DNA of 64,000 nucleotides from Microbispora catharanthi (GCF_006334915.2 NZ_VDMA02000010.1:62001-126000), one strand, 5' to 3'; positions 48,792 to 57,244 are shown, numbered from the stretch's first letter. Notes: generated by a model from the letters alone, not told the origin. Numbers and translations are program-made.

Positions 48792-48855
48792 GGTGTCTCC
48801 TCTGTGAGGGGGTTGAAGGGCGACAGAGAAAAGACGACTCAGCCGGGGCGAAGGT

Positions 48856-50271
48856 TCACCAGTGGGACTGATGTGGCTCGCGGGACAGGACCGGGGCGAG
48901 GCGGCGGATGCCCTCTTCCAGCTCGGGCAGGCCGGTCGCGGCCGTGTGGGTCAGCCGCAGCCGCGGTCCCGGGGGCTCGGCGGGGTAGTAGATGCGCCCC
49001 GGGCTCACCAGCACGCCCCGCGCCTGCGCCGTCTCGACCACCTCCGCCTCGTCGGTGCCGGGCGGCAGCCGTACCCAGACGTGCAGGCCACCGGGAGGCG
49101 CCAGGTGCACCTCGGCGGCGGGCGCGTGGCGGGCGAGCCCGGTCAGCAGCGTGGCCTGCCGCACGCCGATCTCCTGCCGGACGGTGCCGATGTGACGCCG
49201 CCAGGCGGTGGAGCCCACGAACTCCACGGCCGTCTCCTGCAGGGGCCGGGCGACGAAGAACGACTCCACCACCTGGCAGGCCCGCAGCCGGTGCGCGGCC
49301 GGGCCCCGCGCGGTCAGGCCCGCCACTCGCAGACTGGGCGATGTGATCTTGCTCAGCGACAGGATGTGGACCACCGTGCCGTGGGCGTCCATGGTCACCA
49401 TGGGCGGCGGGACCGGTCCTGTGGCCAGATATCGCGCGTAGTCGTCCTCGATCACGAACGCCCCCGCCGCCCGGGCCACGGCGAGCACCTGCTCCCTGCG
49501 CTCGCGGGTCAGCGTCGCCCCGGTGGGATTGTGCAGCGTCGGCTGGCAGTAGAACACCCGCGCCCCCGTCATAGCGAACGCCTCCGCCAGGAGGTCGGGC
49601 CGCACGCCGTCCTTGTCGAGCGGCACCGCGCTCGCGCGCAGTCCGGCCGCCTTGGCCGCCGCGAGCGCGCCCGGGTAGGTGGGGGTCTCGACAAGGATCG
49701 GCGAGCCGGGAGCCGCCAGCGCGCGGAACGCGAGAGTGAGCGCCGACTGTCCGCCGCTCACCACGAGCACGTCGTTCTGCGTCACCGCGCCGCCGACCTC
49801 CATGGCGAACCACCGGCGCAGCTCCGGCAGGCCGTTCAGCGGCGGCATGCTCCACGCCTCCGGCCGGCGTACGGCTCTCGCCGCCGCCGCGGCCAGCCCC
49901 TTGACCGGGCGCAGCTCGGGGTTGAGATAGCCGCCCGTGAGCGGCACGACACCGTCGGGGGGCTGGGCCAGCAGGCTCGCCGTCGCCGAGTCGTCCACCA
50001 CCCGGTCGCCCAGGGCCACGGTCTGCCACGACAGGTCGGGCGCCTCCGCGACCGGCCGCCGGGCCGGGGCCACGAACACGCCCGCGCCGGGACGGGTGAC
50101 GACCCGGCCCTCCGCCGCGAGCTGCGCGATCGCCCGCGAGACCGTCACCGGGCCCACGCCGTGGCGGCGCATGATCTCCCTGCTGGACGGCAGCCGTTCG
50201 CCCGGCCGCGACCGTTCCGTCTCCTCCCGGAGTATCGCGGCGAGACGGACGATACTGCTATCGTCATGCAT
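48856..50271 (-). CDS. MocR-family PLP-dependent regulator (GntR-aminotransferase)
   Basis: A 471-residue MocR protein. Winged helix at residues about 5-70 (PSSREIMRRHGVGPVTVSRAI), then a fold-type I aminotransferase domain with GGQSALTLAFRAL, YCQPTLHNPTGATLT, VIEDDYARYL and the PLP-lysine in ILSLSKITSPSLRV. Such proteins sense PLP or amino-acid-derived ligands. It is divergent from the EamA-type transporter; their start codons overlap by two bases within a palindromic array. An amino acid or PLP-related exporter controlled by this regulator is the likely pairing. Confidence 0.88.
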   Translation of the reverse strand: MHDDSSIVRLAAILREETERSRPGERLPSSREIMRRHGVGPVTVSRAIAQLAAEGRVVTRPGAGVFVAPARRPVAEAPDLSWQTVALGDRVVDDSATASLLAQPPDGVVPLTGGYLNPELRPVKGLAAAAARAVRRPEAWSMPPLNGLPELRRWFAMEVGGAVTQNDVLVVSGGQSALTLAFRALAAPGSPILVETPTYPGALAAAKAAGLRASAVPLDKDGVRPDLLAEAFAMTGARVFYCQPTLHNPTGATLTRERREQVLAVARAAGAFVIEDDYARYLATGPVPPPMVTMDAHGTVVHILSLSKITSPSLRVAGLTARGPAAHRLRACQVVESFFVARPLQETAVEFVGSTAWRRHIGTVRQEIGVRQATLLTGLARHAPAAEVHLAPPGGLHVWVRLPPGTDEAEVVETAQARGVLVSPGRIYYPAEPPGPRLRLTHTAATGLPELEEGIRRLAPVLSREPHQSHW

Positions 50272-50292
50272 GAAAGCTGACGATAGCGCTAT
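50257..50292. promoter_or_regulatory. MocR operator array between divergent genes
   Basis: GCTATCGTCA (50257-50266) and TGACGATAGC (50278-50287) are perfect 10-bp inverted arms around 11 bp, and ATAGCGCTAT (50283-50292) is itself a perfect palindrome. A further CGATAGC lies at 50304. Both start codons (50270/50271) are inside the spacer. Confidence 0.75.
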
Positions 50293-51223
50293 TGACCTCC
50301 TTCCGATAGCGGACGCTCCCGCCGCGAATGCCCCTCGCCGCCTGGCATGGCGGGGCAGCCTCCTGGCGGGCGCGGGCGTCCTGTCGTTCTCGGGCTCGTT
50401 TCCCGCGACCGTGTTCGCGATGCGGGGGTTCGATCCGTACCTCGTCGCGATCGGGCGCGCCGCGCTCGCGGCGCTCGCCGCGGTGATCTGCCTGAAGGCC
50501 GCCGGGGCGCCGCTCCTGCCGCCCCGCGCCCACCTGCGGTCGTACGCGATGATCGCGCTGGGCGTGGTTCTCGGCTTCCCGCTGTTCAGCGGCCTGGCCC
50601 TGGACGGCGGCGCGAGCACGGCCCACTCGGCCGTCGTCATCGGCCTGCTCCCGGCCGCCACGGCCGCGTTCGCCGTGCTGCGGGCGGGGGAGCGGCCGAA
50701 ACCCCTGTTCTGGGTGGCCTGTGCGGCCGGCGCGCTGTCGATCACCGTGTTCACGCTGACCCGGGGGACCGGCCGCTTCGCCGGGGCCGACGTGCTGCTC
50801 GTGCTCGCCCTGCTGTCGGCCGCCGTCGGCTACACCGAGGGCGGACGCCTCGCGCGGGAGACCCCCGGCTGGCGCGTCATCTCGTACGCCCTGGTGCTCG
50901 CGGCCCCGCTCACCGTGCCCGTGACGGCGGTGCTGGCGATCACCACGCCCATGGAGCCGTCGGCCGAGTCGCTGGCCGGGTTCGCGTACGTCGGGCTGGT
51001 GTCGATGTTCCTCGGGTTCATCCCGTGGTATGCCGGGCTCGCGATGGGCGGGATCGCCCGTGCCGGCCAGATCCAGCTCGCCCAGCCGCTGATCACGCTG
51101 GTGTGGGCCTGGCTGCTGCTGCACGAGGAGATCGGCGTCGCGACGATCGCGGCGGCCCTGGCCGTGCTCGTGTGCGTGGCGGTCACACAAGCCAGCCGCG
51201 GGCGGCGCGGTGTGGCCACTTGA
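50270..51223 (+). CDS. EamA/DMT-family transporter
   Basis: A 317-residue membrane protein with about ten hydrophobic segments in two EamA repeats, e.g. SLLAGAGVLSFSGSFPATVF, YAMIALGVVLGFPLF and VWAWLLLHEEIG with the ends of the second repeat. EamA proteins often export amino acids or metabolites. It starts at the ATG that overlaps the MocR start on the other strand; no later start precedes the first segment. No ribosome site, so a leaderless mRNA is likely. Controlled by the adjacent MocR by location. Confidence 0.85.
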   Translation: MKADDSAIDLLPIADAPAANAPRRLAWRGSLLAGAGVLSFSGSFPATVFAMRGFDPYLVAIGRAALAALAAVICLKAAGAPLLPPRAHLRSYAMIALGVVLGFPLFSGLALDGGASTAHSAVVIGLLPAATAAFAVLRAGERPKPLFWVACAAGALSITVFTLTRGTGRFAGADVLLVLALLSAAVGYTEGGRLARETPGWRVISYALVLAAPLTVPVTAVLAITTPMEPSAESLAGFAYVGLVSMFLGFIPWYAGLAMGGIARAGQIQLAQPLITLVWAWLLLHEEIGVATIAAALAVLVCVAVTQASRGRRGVAT

Positions 51224-51317
51224 TTGGTGTGACGGCACGGCGCAGGATGAGGCTGACGGTGTTACAAGATGGGGTTACGCAAGCGAGCCGGTCACACGCA
51301 CGCGGGATGGTGAGGCG

Positions 51318-52340
51318 ATGTCGGACGTCGTGGTTCCTGAGGGTGGTTTCTGGCCGGCGCCCGAGATCCCGCAGCCCAACATCTACCCGATGGAGTGGCG
51401 GGTGGAGACCGAGAAGCTCGCGGCGATCTACGAGAAGTCCAAGCGGATGGTCTGGAACCCCGCCGACCTGCCGTGGAACCTGCTCGATCCCGGCCAGTTC
51501 ACGGCCGAGCAGCGGCTGGGGATCATGTACTGGTTCTCCGTGCTGGCCAACTTCGACGCCTCAGGCCCGGCCGTCTTCGCCCGCGCCACCATCCAGGCGT
51601 TCGAGAAGCACGAGGAGGATCCCGTACGCAAGTGCTTCTTCTCGATCACCCGTGACGAGATGAACCACGAGGAGTGCTGCCAGCGCGCGATCGCGCGGCT
51701 GTGGCCCGGCGGCCCGCTCGACTGGCAGCCCTCCACCGACCTGGAGCGGGCGGCGCACAACAATATCGGCTGGCTCTACCACAATGGCGGGCGCTACTGG
51801 AACGGCTACAACGCGGCCGTGGGCAAGTACTCGCTCGCCGTGCTGTTCACGAGCTTCATGATGGGGGAGATGGCGGCCTCGACGCTGTTCCGGGGGATGG
51901 CCTCCGGCACCGAGCACCCCCTGTTCTCGGACATGTTCCACAAGATCGGCCGGGACGAGTCGCGGCACCTCCAGATCTGCATGACGATCCTGGAGAACGA
52001 GTGGCCCGGGCTCACCGACGACGTACGCGGCCTGATCACGCGGCAGCTGCGCGCCGGGTTCGTGTTCCTGTCGATGATCCTGTGGGAGCCGCCCGAGGGC
52101 TTCTGGGAGCTCCCGCCGTACTTCCTGCACAACCACCGCGTGCTGATGGACCACGCGCGGGAGGGCGGCCTCGGCGTGCTGTCGTACGAGGAGCAGGCCG
52201 ACAACTGGCGGGTGGCGATGGCCCGCGTACGCGCGATCGTCGAGCGGTGGGGGATCGAGTTCCCCGCGATCCCGGAACTCGACATCGACGGTGTGGATGT
52301 CGACGTCATCGACCCGGAGGACATCATCCCGGTGTTCTGA
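51318..52340 (+). CDS. Ferritin-like diiron protein
   Basis: A 340-residue, mainly helical protein. Two EXXH motifs (ITRDEMNHEECC near residue 115 and IGRDESRHLQIC near 214), plus GEMAAS near 180 and an earlier Glu (QAFEKHEED near 96), give the carboxylate/His set of a four-helix diiron site. It resembles R2-like/AurF-like oxidases rather than iron-storage ferritins; the substrate is unknown. GTGAGG lies just upstream of the ATG. It stands alone after the EamA gene; the C-terminal tail is acidic (DVDVIDPEDIIPVF). Confidence 0.75.
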   Translation: MSDVVVPEGGFWPAPEIPQPNIYPMEWRVETEKLAAIYEKSKRMVWNPADLPWNLLDPGQFTAEQRLGIMYWFSVLANFDASGPAVFARATIQAFEKHEEDPVRKCFFSITRDEMNHEECCQRAIARLWPGGPLDWQPSTDLERAAHNNIGWLYHNGGRYWNGYNAAVGKYSLAVLFTSFMMGEMAASTLFRGMASGTEHPLFSDMFHKIGRDESRHLQICMTILENEWPGLTDDVRGLITRQLRAGFVFLSMILWEPPEGFWELPPYFLHNHRVLMDHAREGGLGVLSYEEQADNWRVAMARVRAIVERWGIEFPAIPELDIDGVDVDVIDPEDIIPVF

Positions 52341-52343
52341 GCC

Positions 52344-53243
52344 CTATCGAACGGCGGAACGCAGGGCCGCGATCAGCGCGACGACGGCGGGGTGGCCGCC
52401 GGCGCCCCGGCGGAAGGCGACACGGGTGCGGCGGCGCATCGACAGCGCGGTCAGCGTGACGCCTTCGGGCGGGTCGGCGGTGCCCAGCTCCGGCACGAGC
52501 GCCACGCCCTGCCCGACGGCGACCATCGCCAGGACCGTGGCGAAGTCGTCGATATGGTGGCGTACGCGAGGGGAGAAACCGGCCGCCTGGCAGGCGCGCA
52601 CGGTCATCGCGTGGCAGAGCGTGCCGGGGGTGGAGACGATCCACGGCGCGTCCCGGCAGGTGAGGAGCGTGGCCGCGTCCCCCTCGCCGCTCACGGTGTG
52701 CACGGTGGCCAGGTACATGGGTTCGTCGAGGAGGGGGACGGCGTCCAGGGCGAGGTCGGGCTCGGCCGGGACGAAGTCGTACTCGTGGACCAGGGCGACG
52801 TCGAGCTCGCCGGCGCGCAGGCGCGGCGCGACCTCGGCCGGGTCGACCTCGTCCACCATCGGATCCAGGCTCGGGTGGCTGCGGGCGAGCGCCGCCAGGG
52901 CGGAGGGGAGGATGGCGCGGGTCGCCGTGGGAAAGGCGCCGATCCGCACGGTCCCGGCCAGGTTGGTTCCGGACAGGTCGGTCCTGGCCGCGGCGAGTTC
53001 CGCCGCCGCCTGCTCCAGCCGTTCGAGGACGGCCTCCGCGTGCCGCACCAGCGCCACGCCGGCGGGGGTGAGCACGACCCGGCGTCCGGTGCGCTCCAGC
53101 AGGGCGACCCCCGCCTCGCGTTCCAGCGCGGCGAGCTGCTGGGAGACGGCCGAGGGGGTGAACGTCAGCGCCTCGGCCACCGCCGCGATCGTGCCACGGT
53201 AGGCGAGCTCACGGAGCAGGCGGAGCCTGCGGACATCGAGCAT
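52344..53243 (-). CDS. LysR-family regulator
   Basis: A 299-residue LysR protein. Winged helix at residues 1-60 (MLDVRRLRLLRELAYRGTIAAVAEAL, TPSAVSQQLAALERE), followed by the periplasmic-binding-like effector domain. Divergent from the DapA-like gene 103 bp away, its probable target. Inverted CAGTTC/GAACTG half sites lie at 53276 and 53307 in the gap. The first 32 bp of the gene are duplicated upstream (see the separate entry), placing a 10-codon frame before the start. Confidence 0.88.
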   Translation of the reverse strand: MLDVRRLRLLRELAYRGTIAAVAEALTFTPSAVSQQLAALEREAGVALLERTGRRVVLTPAGVALVRHAEAVLERLEQAAAELAAARTDLSGTNLAGTVRIGAFPTATRAILPSALAALARSHPSLDPMVDEVDPAEVAPRLRAGELDVALVHEYDFVPAEPDLALDAVPLLDEPMYLATVHTVSGEGDAATLLTCRDAPWIVSTPGTLCHAMTVRACQAAGFSPRVRHHIDDFATVLAMVAVGQGVALVPELGTADPPEGVTLTALSMRRRTRVAFRRGAGGHPAVVALIAALRSAVR

Positions 53244-53275
53244 CAGCGCAGGCGGAGCCTGTGGGTATCGATCAT
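53241..53275 (-). repeat. Duplicated lysR start creating a short upstream frame
   Basis: 32 bp in front of the LysR ATG repeat the gene's first 32 bp with 26 identities. The copy begins with its own ATG and reads MIDTHRLRLR, then TGA, which overlaps the LysR ATG as TGATG. A coupled leader peptide or a neutral duplication. Confidence 0.65.
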
Positions 53276-53346
53276 CAGTTCAGCTTAACGGTTTCGACAG
53301 AAATGCGAACTGGACCTACACGGTTGCTCGCCGGAAGGATCGCGGT

Positions 53347-54213
53347 ATGACTCTTTCCGGCATCCATGTCCCGCTGATCACCCCATTCGCCGAGGACGGC
53401 GAGATCGCGTTCGAATCGCTCGAAGACCTGGCCCACGCCGTGCTCGACGACGGCGCGTCCGGGCTCGTCGCGCTCGGCACCACCGCGGAGGTCGCCACGC
53501 TGGCCGAGGAGGAACGGCGCGCGGTGATCGAGATCTGCGGCCGGGTCTGCCGGGAGCGGGGCGCCACGCTCACCGTCGGCGCGGGGTCGGCCGACACGCG
53601 GAGCACGGCCGAGGCGCTGCGCGCCCTCAAGGGGGAGGCGGACGCGGCGCTGGTGACGGTTCCGGCGTTCGTCCGCCCGTCCGAGGCCGGCGTGCTCGCC
53701 CACTTCACCGCGCTGTCCGAGCAGACCCCGGTGCCGCTGGTCGTCTACAACATCCCCTACCGGACCGGGCAGTCGGTGGGCGCGGCCACGCTGCGCCGGC
53801 TGGGCGAGCTGCCCATGGTGGCCGGGGTCAAGCACGCGGTCGGCGGCGTCGACCTCGACACGGTCGCCCTGCTCGCCGACCCGCCGGCCGACTTCGCGGT
53901 GCTCGCCGGGGACGACCCGTTCCTGTCCGCGCTGCTCGCCCTGGGCGCCGCCGGCGGCATCCTCGCCTCCGCCCACCTGCGCACCGGCGAGTTCGCCGAG
54001 CTCTTCCAGGCGTGGCGGGCCGGGGAGGTCGAGCACGCCCGCGCCCTCGGTCACCGGCTGTCGCTCATGTCGGCGGCCATGTTCGCCGAGCCCAATCCGA
54101 CCGTCCTGAAGGGCGTCCTGCACGCGCAGGGCCGCATTCCCACCGCCGCCGTACGGCTCCCGCTCGTCCCGGCGAGTCAGGCGTCGATCGAGGCCGCCCT
54201 GCGGACACTGTGA
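53347..54213 (+). CDS. DapA-like class I aldolase (N-acetylneuraminate lyase superfamily)
   Basis: A 288-residue TIM-barrel aldolase. Key residues: GTTAEVATL near residue 44, VVYNIPYRTG near 134 (Tyr) and the Schiff-base Lys in VAGVKHAVGG near 160. The family condenses pyruvate with aldehydes or cleaves 2-keto acids; dihydrodipicolinate synthase is one member. No dapB or lysine gene is adjacent, and LysR is divergent, so a catabolic or specialised role is as likely as lysine synthesis. GGAAGGATCG precedes the ATG. Confidence 0.82.
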   Translation: MTLSGIHVPLITPFAEDGEIAFESLEDLAHAVLDDGASGLVALGTTAEVATLAEEERRAVIEICGRVCRERGATLTVGAGSADTRSTAEALRALKGEADAALVTVPAFVRPSEAGVLAHFTALSEQTPVPLVVYNIPYRTGQSVGAATLRRLGELPMVAGVKHAVGGVDLDTVALLADPPADFAVLAGDDPFLSALLALGAAGGILASAHLRTGEFAELFQAWRAGEVEHARALGHRLSLMSAAMFAEPNPTVLKGVLHAQGRIPTAAVRLPLVPASQASIEAALRTL

Positions 54214-54271
54214 CCGCCGGAGGGGGACGCCGGCAGGACTCTTGGAGATAATCCGCAAGCGGACGAATTGA

Positions 54272-54277
54272 TAGCCT
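54272..54277 (+). promoter_or_regulatory. -10 box of the MarR gene, leaderless
   Basis: TAGCCT, 6 bp before the ATG at 54284. A short inverted repeat, TCCGC-AA-GCGGA (54252-54263), lies at the -35 region and could be the MarR autoregulatory site. Confidence 0.5.
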
Positions 54278-54283
54278 GGACGC

Positions 54284-54769
54284 ATGACCGCCATGGCACC
54301 CTCGCGTAACGAGCCCGACCTGTCCTTCCTGCTCGACCACACCAGCCACGTGCTGCGAACGCAGATGGCGGCGGCCCTCGCCGAGATCGGCCTGACGGCG
54401 CGCATGCACTGCGTGCTCGTCCACGCGCTGCAGGAGGAGCGTACGCAGATCCAGCTCGCCGAGCTCGGCGACATGGACAAGACCACGATGGTGGTCACCC
54501 TCGACGCTCTGGAGAAGGCCGGCCTCGCCGAGCGCCGCCCGTCCAGCACCGACCGGCGCGCCCGGATCGTCGCGGTCACGGAGAAGGGCGCGCAGGTGGC
54601 GAAGCGGAGCCAGGAGGTCGTCGACGGCGTCCACCGGGCCGCCCTCGGGTCGCTGCCGGAGGAGGAGGCGGAGGTGCTCGTACGCGCGCTCAACCGGCTG
54701 GTCACGGGGCATCTGGCCACGGCGGTGGAGGCGCCGCAGCCGGTCAGGCGGGCGCGTCACCGCGGATGA
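54284..54769 (+). CDS. MarR-family regulator
   Basis: A 161-residue MarR protein: LSFLLDHTSHVLRTQMAAALAEIGLTARMHCVL, the winged helix with AELGDMDKTTMVVTLDALEKAGLAERRPSSTDRRARIVAVTEKG. MarR proteins respond to phenolics, drugs or redox. The efflux pump 76 bp downstream on the same strand is the likely target. Leaderless by promoter position. The gap to the pump lacks a clear palindrome of MarR type. Confidence 0.86.
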   Translation: MTAMAPSRNEPDLSFLLDHTSHVLRTQMAAALAEIGLTARMHCVLVHALQEERTQIQLAELGDMDKTTMVVTLDALEKAGLAERRPSSTDRRARIVAVTEKGAQVAKRSQEVVDGVHRAALGSLPEEEAEVLVRALNRLVTGHLATAVEAPQPVRRARHRG

Positions 54770-54816
54770 TCGGTCCATAAGGGATCGTCTACAACAAAAC
54801 TATCTGCTACGGTTTT

Positions 54817-54837
54817 TCCTGTTCCTCATGAACAGGA
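54817..54837 (+). promoter_or_regulatory. Hairpin covering the ribosome site of the MFS gene
   Basis: TCCTGTTC and GAACAGGA form a perfect 8-bp stem with a CTCAT loop. The 3' arm contains the first four bases of AGGAGG (54834-54839), so translation would require the hairpin to open. Confidence 0.6.
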
Positions 54838-54845
54838 GGCGACTC

Positions 54846-56276
54846 ATGTCGCGTATATCCCGATCCCGGTGGCTCGTGCTGGGCGTGCTGTCCGCCACGA
54901 TGCTGATGACGGTGCTCGACGGCAGCATCGTGACTGTGGCCATGCCCGCCATCCAGCGGGATCTCGGCTTCGCGCCCGCTGAGCTGAGCTGGACGGTGAA
55001 CGCCTACCTCATCGCGTATGGCGGACTGCTCCTGCTGGCGGGCCGGCTGGGCGACCTGATCGGCCGCCGGGCCATGTTCCTGGCGGGCAACGCCGTCTTC
55101 GCCGCCGCCTCCCTGCTGGCCGGAGCCGCCACCGGGCCGGGGGCGCTGATCGGCGCCCGATTCCTTCAAGGCGTCGGCAGCGCCATGGCCTCGGCGGTCG
55201 TGCTCGGCATCCTGGTGACGACCTTCACGGACGCGGGGGAGAGGGCGAAGGCCATCGGCGTCTTCAGCTTCACCGGCGCCGCCGGGGCGTCGCTGGGCCA
55301 GGTGCTCGGCGGAGTCCTCACCGACGCGCTGGGCTGGAACTACATCTTCCTCGTCAACGTGCCGATCGGCGTGGTCACGATCGCGCTGGCGGTCCGGGCG
55401 CTGCCCGCCGAGAGGGGGCTCGGGCTGTCGGCGGGCGCGGACGCCGTCGGCGCCCTGCTGGTCACGGCCGGTCTCATGCTGGGCATCTACGCCGTGGTCC
55501 AGATCGAGCGGTACGGCCTGCGCTCCCTGTGGTTCGGCGCGGTGTCGCTCGTGCTGCTGGCCGCGTTCCTCGTCCGCCAGGCGACCGCCCGGACCCCGCT
55601 CATGCCGCTGCGGATCCTCCGCTCGCGCGCCGTCGCCGGGGCCAACCTGGTGCAGGTCCTGACGCTGGGCGCGATGTTCGCCTTCCAGGTCATGGCGGCG
55701 CTGTTCATGCAGCAGGTGCTCCGGTATGGCGCGCTCGACACCGGCCTGGCCATGCTCCCGGCGGCGCTGGCCATCGCGGGGGTGTCGCTGTTCGCGTCCC
55801 CGCGGCTGAGCACCCGCTTCGGCGCGCGTGCCGTGCTGCTGGGCGGCCTGGTGCTCCTTATCGGCGCGATGGCCTGGCTCACCCGCGTCCCTGTCGACGC
55901 CCGCTACGTGACCGACCTGCTCCCCGTGATGGTGCTCATCATGGGCGGAGGCCTGGTGCTTCCGGCGCTGACCGCGCTCGGCATGTCCGGCGCCCGTTCC
56001 GACGACGCGGGCCTGGTCTCGGGGTTCTTCAACACGACCCAGCAGGTCGGGATGGCCGTCGGCGTCGCGCTGCTGTCCACGCTGGCCGCCTCCCGCACGG
56101 AGGGGCTGCTGGCGGGCGGGGCGAGCGAGGCGGTCGCGCTGACCGGCGGCTACCGGCTGGCCTTCACGGTCTCCCTGGTCCTGCTGGTCAGCGCCCTCGT
56201 GGCCGCGTACGTCGTCCTGCGACGGCCCCGGGCGGGCGTGGAGCAGGCGGCGGAGCTCCAGCCCGAGCGAGTCTGA
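54846..56276 (+). CDS. MFS drug efflux pump, DHA2 (14-TMS) family
   Basis: A 476-residue, very hydrophobic transporter with about 14 membrane spans. Motif A is RLGDLIGRRAMF near residue 66; LDGSIVTVAMPAIQRDL near 24 and WTVNAYLIAYGGLLLLAG near 50 match the EmrB/QacA group. Drug/proton antiport is expected. The ATG at 54846 follows AGGAGG by 6 bp; the ATG at 54828 lies in the hairpin loop and has no site. MarR gene upstream probably regulates it. Confidence 0.9.
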   Translation: MSRISRSRWLVLGVLSATMLMTVLDGSIVTVAMPAIQRDLGFAPAELSWTVNAYLIAYGGLLLLAGRLGDLIGRRAMFLAGNAVFAAASLLAGAATGPGALIGARFLQGVGSAMASAVVLGILVTTFTDAGERAKAIGVFSFTGAAGASLGQVLGGVLTDALGWNYIFLVNVPIGVVTIALAVRALPAERGLGLSAGADAVGALLVTAGLMLGIYAVVQIERYGLRSLWFGAVSLVLLAAFLVRQATARTPLMPLRILRSRAVAGANLVQVLTLGAMFAFQVMAALFMQQVLRYGALDTGLAMLPAALAIAGVSLFASPRLSTRFGARAVLLGGLVLLIGAMAWLTRVPVDARYVTDLLPVMVLIMGGGLVLPALTALGMSGARSDDAGLVSGFFNTTQQVGMAVGVALLSTLAASRTEGLLAGGASEAVALTGGYRLAFTVSLVLLVSALVAAYVVLRRPRAGVEQAAELQPERV

Positions 56277-56315
56277 GGGCTGCCGCGCCCCAGGGCCCTG
56301 TGACTCCAACGAAAC

Positions 56316-56343
56316 GGCCCCCGGCTGTCACCGGCCGGGGGCC
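56316..56343 (+). terminator. Terminator after the MFS gene
   Basis: GGCCCCCGGC pairs perfectly with GCCGGGGGCC over 10 bp across TGTCACCG, 39 bp after the stop. Confidence 0.7.
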
Positions 56344-56556
56344 ATGCTGCGTCCTCTCCCGTGCGACCAGTGTTGACGGAGGCGGAGATGCGCGTTCCCT
56401 CGCAGGCCATGCGCGCACCCGCGGTGCGGGTGACGACCCGCGCCCGCCTCACGCACTGCCTCGCCCGGCCGGTGAGTGACGGTGACCGCGCCCCCGCGCG
56501 ACCGGCTTCCGTACGGCGACGCGTTCGTCGCCGGTCTGTCCCCCGACTACGGAGCC

Positions 56557-56766
56557 ATGGTGGATTCCCAGACTCTTCTCGTCCTCGCCGGAGCCTTCTT
56601 CGGCATCTGGCTCGTCTCCGACTACGTACGCAACTACCTGTCCAGGTGCCCCAAGTGCAAGGGCAGTGGCACGCTCAAGGCCACCTGGTGGTCCGGGCGA
56701 TACCGGCCCTGCCCGCGCTGCGGACGCAAGGGAGAGGTCCCGCACGCCTTCGGCCCCAAGAGCTGA
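56557..56766 (+). CDS. Small membrane protein with zinc-ribbon-like CPKC-CPRC motif
   Basis: About 69 residues from the ATG at 56557 (or GTG 56560, better spaced to GGAG). One hydrophobic segment, TLLVLAGAFFGIWLVSDYV, followed by CPKCKGSGTLKATWW and CPRCGRKGEV, a four-Cys zinc-ribbon-like site as in DnaJ-type CxxCxGxG repeats. Family and function unknown; a small membrane-anchored metal-binding protein is what can be seen. A longer in-frame GTG/ATG at 56476 adds a Pro-rich stretch. Confidence 0.68.
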   Translation: MVDSQTLLVLAGAFFGIWLVSDYVRNYLSRCPKCKGSGTLKATWWSGRYRPCPRCGRKGEVPHAFGPKS

Positions 56767-56801
56767 GCCGCCGGGAAACATCGCTTTCCGGATGATCCGT
56801 T

Positions 56802-56856
56802 GTCAGGCTGCTCCTGACGGCCTAGCCTGTGGGGCGAGCGTCAGGAACAGCCTGAC
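56802..56856. promoter_or_regulatory. Twin operators around the -10 of the ClpX-zinc-finger/HTH gene
   Basis: GTCAGG-CTGCT-CCTGAC (56802-56818) and GTCAGG-AACAG-CCTGAC (56840-56856) are two copies of one palindrome, 38 bp centre to centre, and together form a 19-bp inverted repeat with one mismatch. Between them lies TAGCCT (56823-56828), a -10. The downstream copy would lie in the transcript, 22 bp before the ATG. Confidence 0.8.
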
Positions 56857-56878
56857 ACGTTATCCCCTTGGAGGCGAC

Positions 56879-57244
56879 ATGCCGGCTCCTTCTCTGGCGG
56901 AACAGGACATCCGCTGCTCGTTCTGCTCCAAGCCGAAGACCGATGTGGCCAAGATGATCGCCGGTGCCGGCGTCCACATCTGCAACGAATGCGTCGGGCT
57001 CTGCGCCGAGATCCTGGCAGCCCAGTCGGTCGAGACGCCGGAGATCCCGTACACCGAGAGCATGACCGTCGAGCAGATCCTGGAGTTCCTTCCGCGGATC
57101 GCCGAGGTGGGCGCGCAGGTCGAGGACAACCTGCGGGTCTGGGTCCAGCGGGCGCGCGACCGGGGCGCCACCTGGGCCAGGATCGGTGCCGCGCTCGGCA
57201 TGACCCGGCAGTCCGCCTGGGAGAGGTTCTCCGGCGAGGAGTGA
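56879..57244 (+). CDS. ClpX-type C4 zinc finger fused to helix-turn-helix
   Basis: A 121-residue two-domain protein. Residues about 10-50 form the ClpX zinc-binding domain (DIRCSFCSKPKTDVAKMIAGAGVHICNECVGLCAE: C-x2-C and C-x2-C). Residues 70-118 are helical and end with ATWARIGAALGMTRQSAWERF, a helix-turn-helix. In ClpX this zinc domain dimerises and docks substrates or adaptors; here no AAA+ ATPase follows, so it may couple a ClpX-like interaction module to DNA binding. GGAGG precedes the ATG by 5 bp. Twin palindromes around its -10 suggest autoregulation. Confidence 0.86.
   Translation: MPAPSLAEQDIRCSFCSKPKTDVAKMIAGAGVHICNECVGLCAEILAAQSVETPEIPYTESMTVEQILEFLPRIAEVGAQVEDNLRVWVQRARDRGATWARIGAALGMTRQSAWERFSGEE

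Noticed and set aside
51210-51317. Upstream extension of the diiron protein
   Set aside because: The extra 36 residues are Trp/Asp/Thr noise; the ATG at 51318 has the ribosome site and the conserved start.
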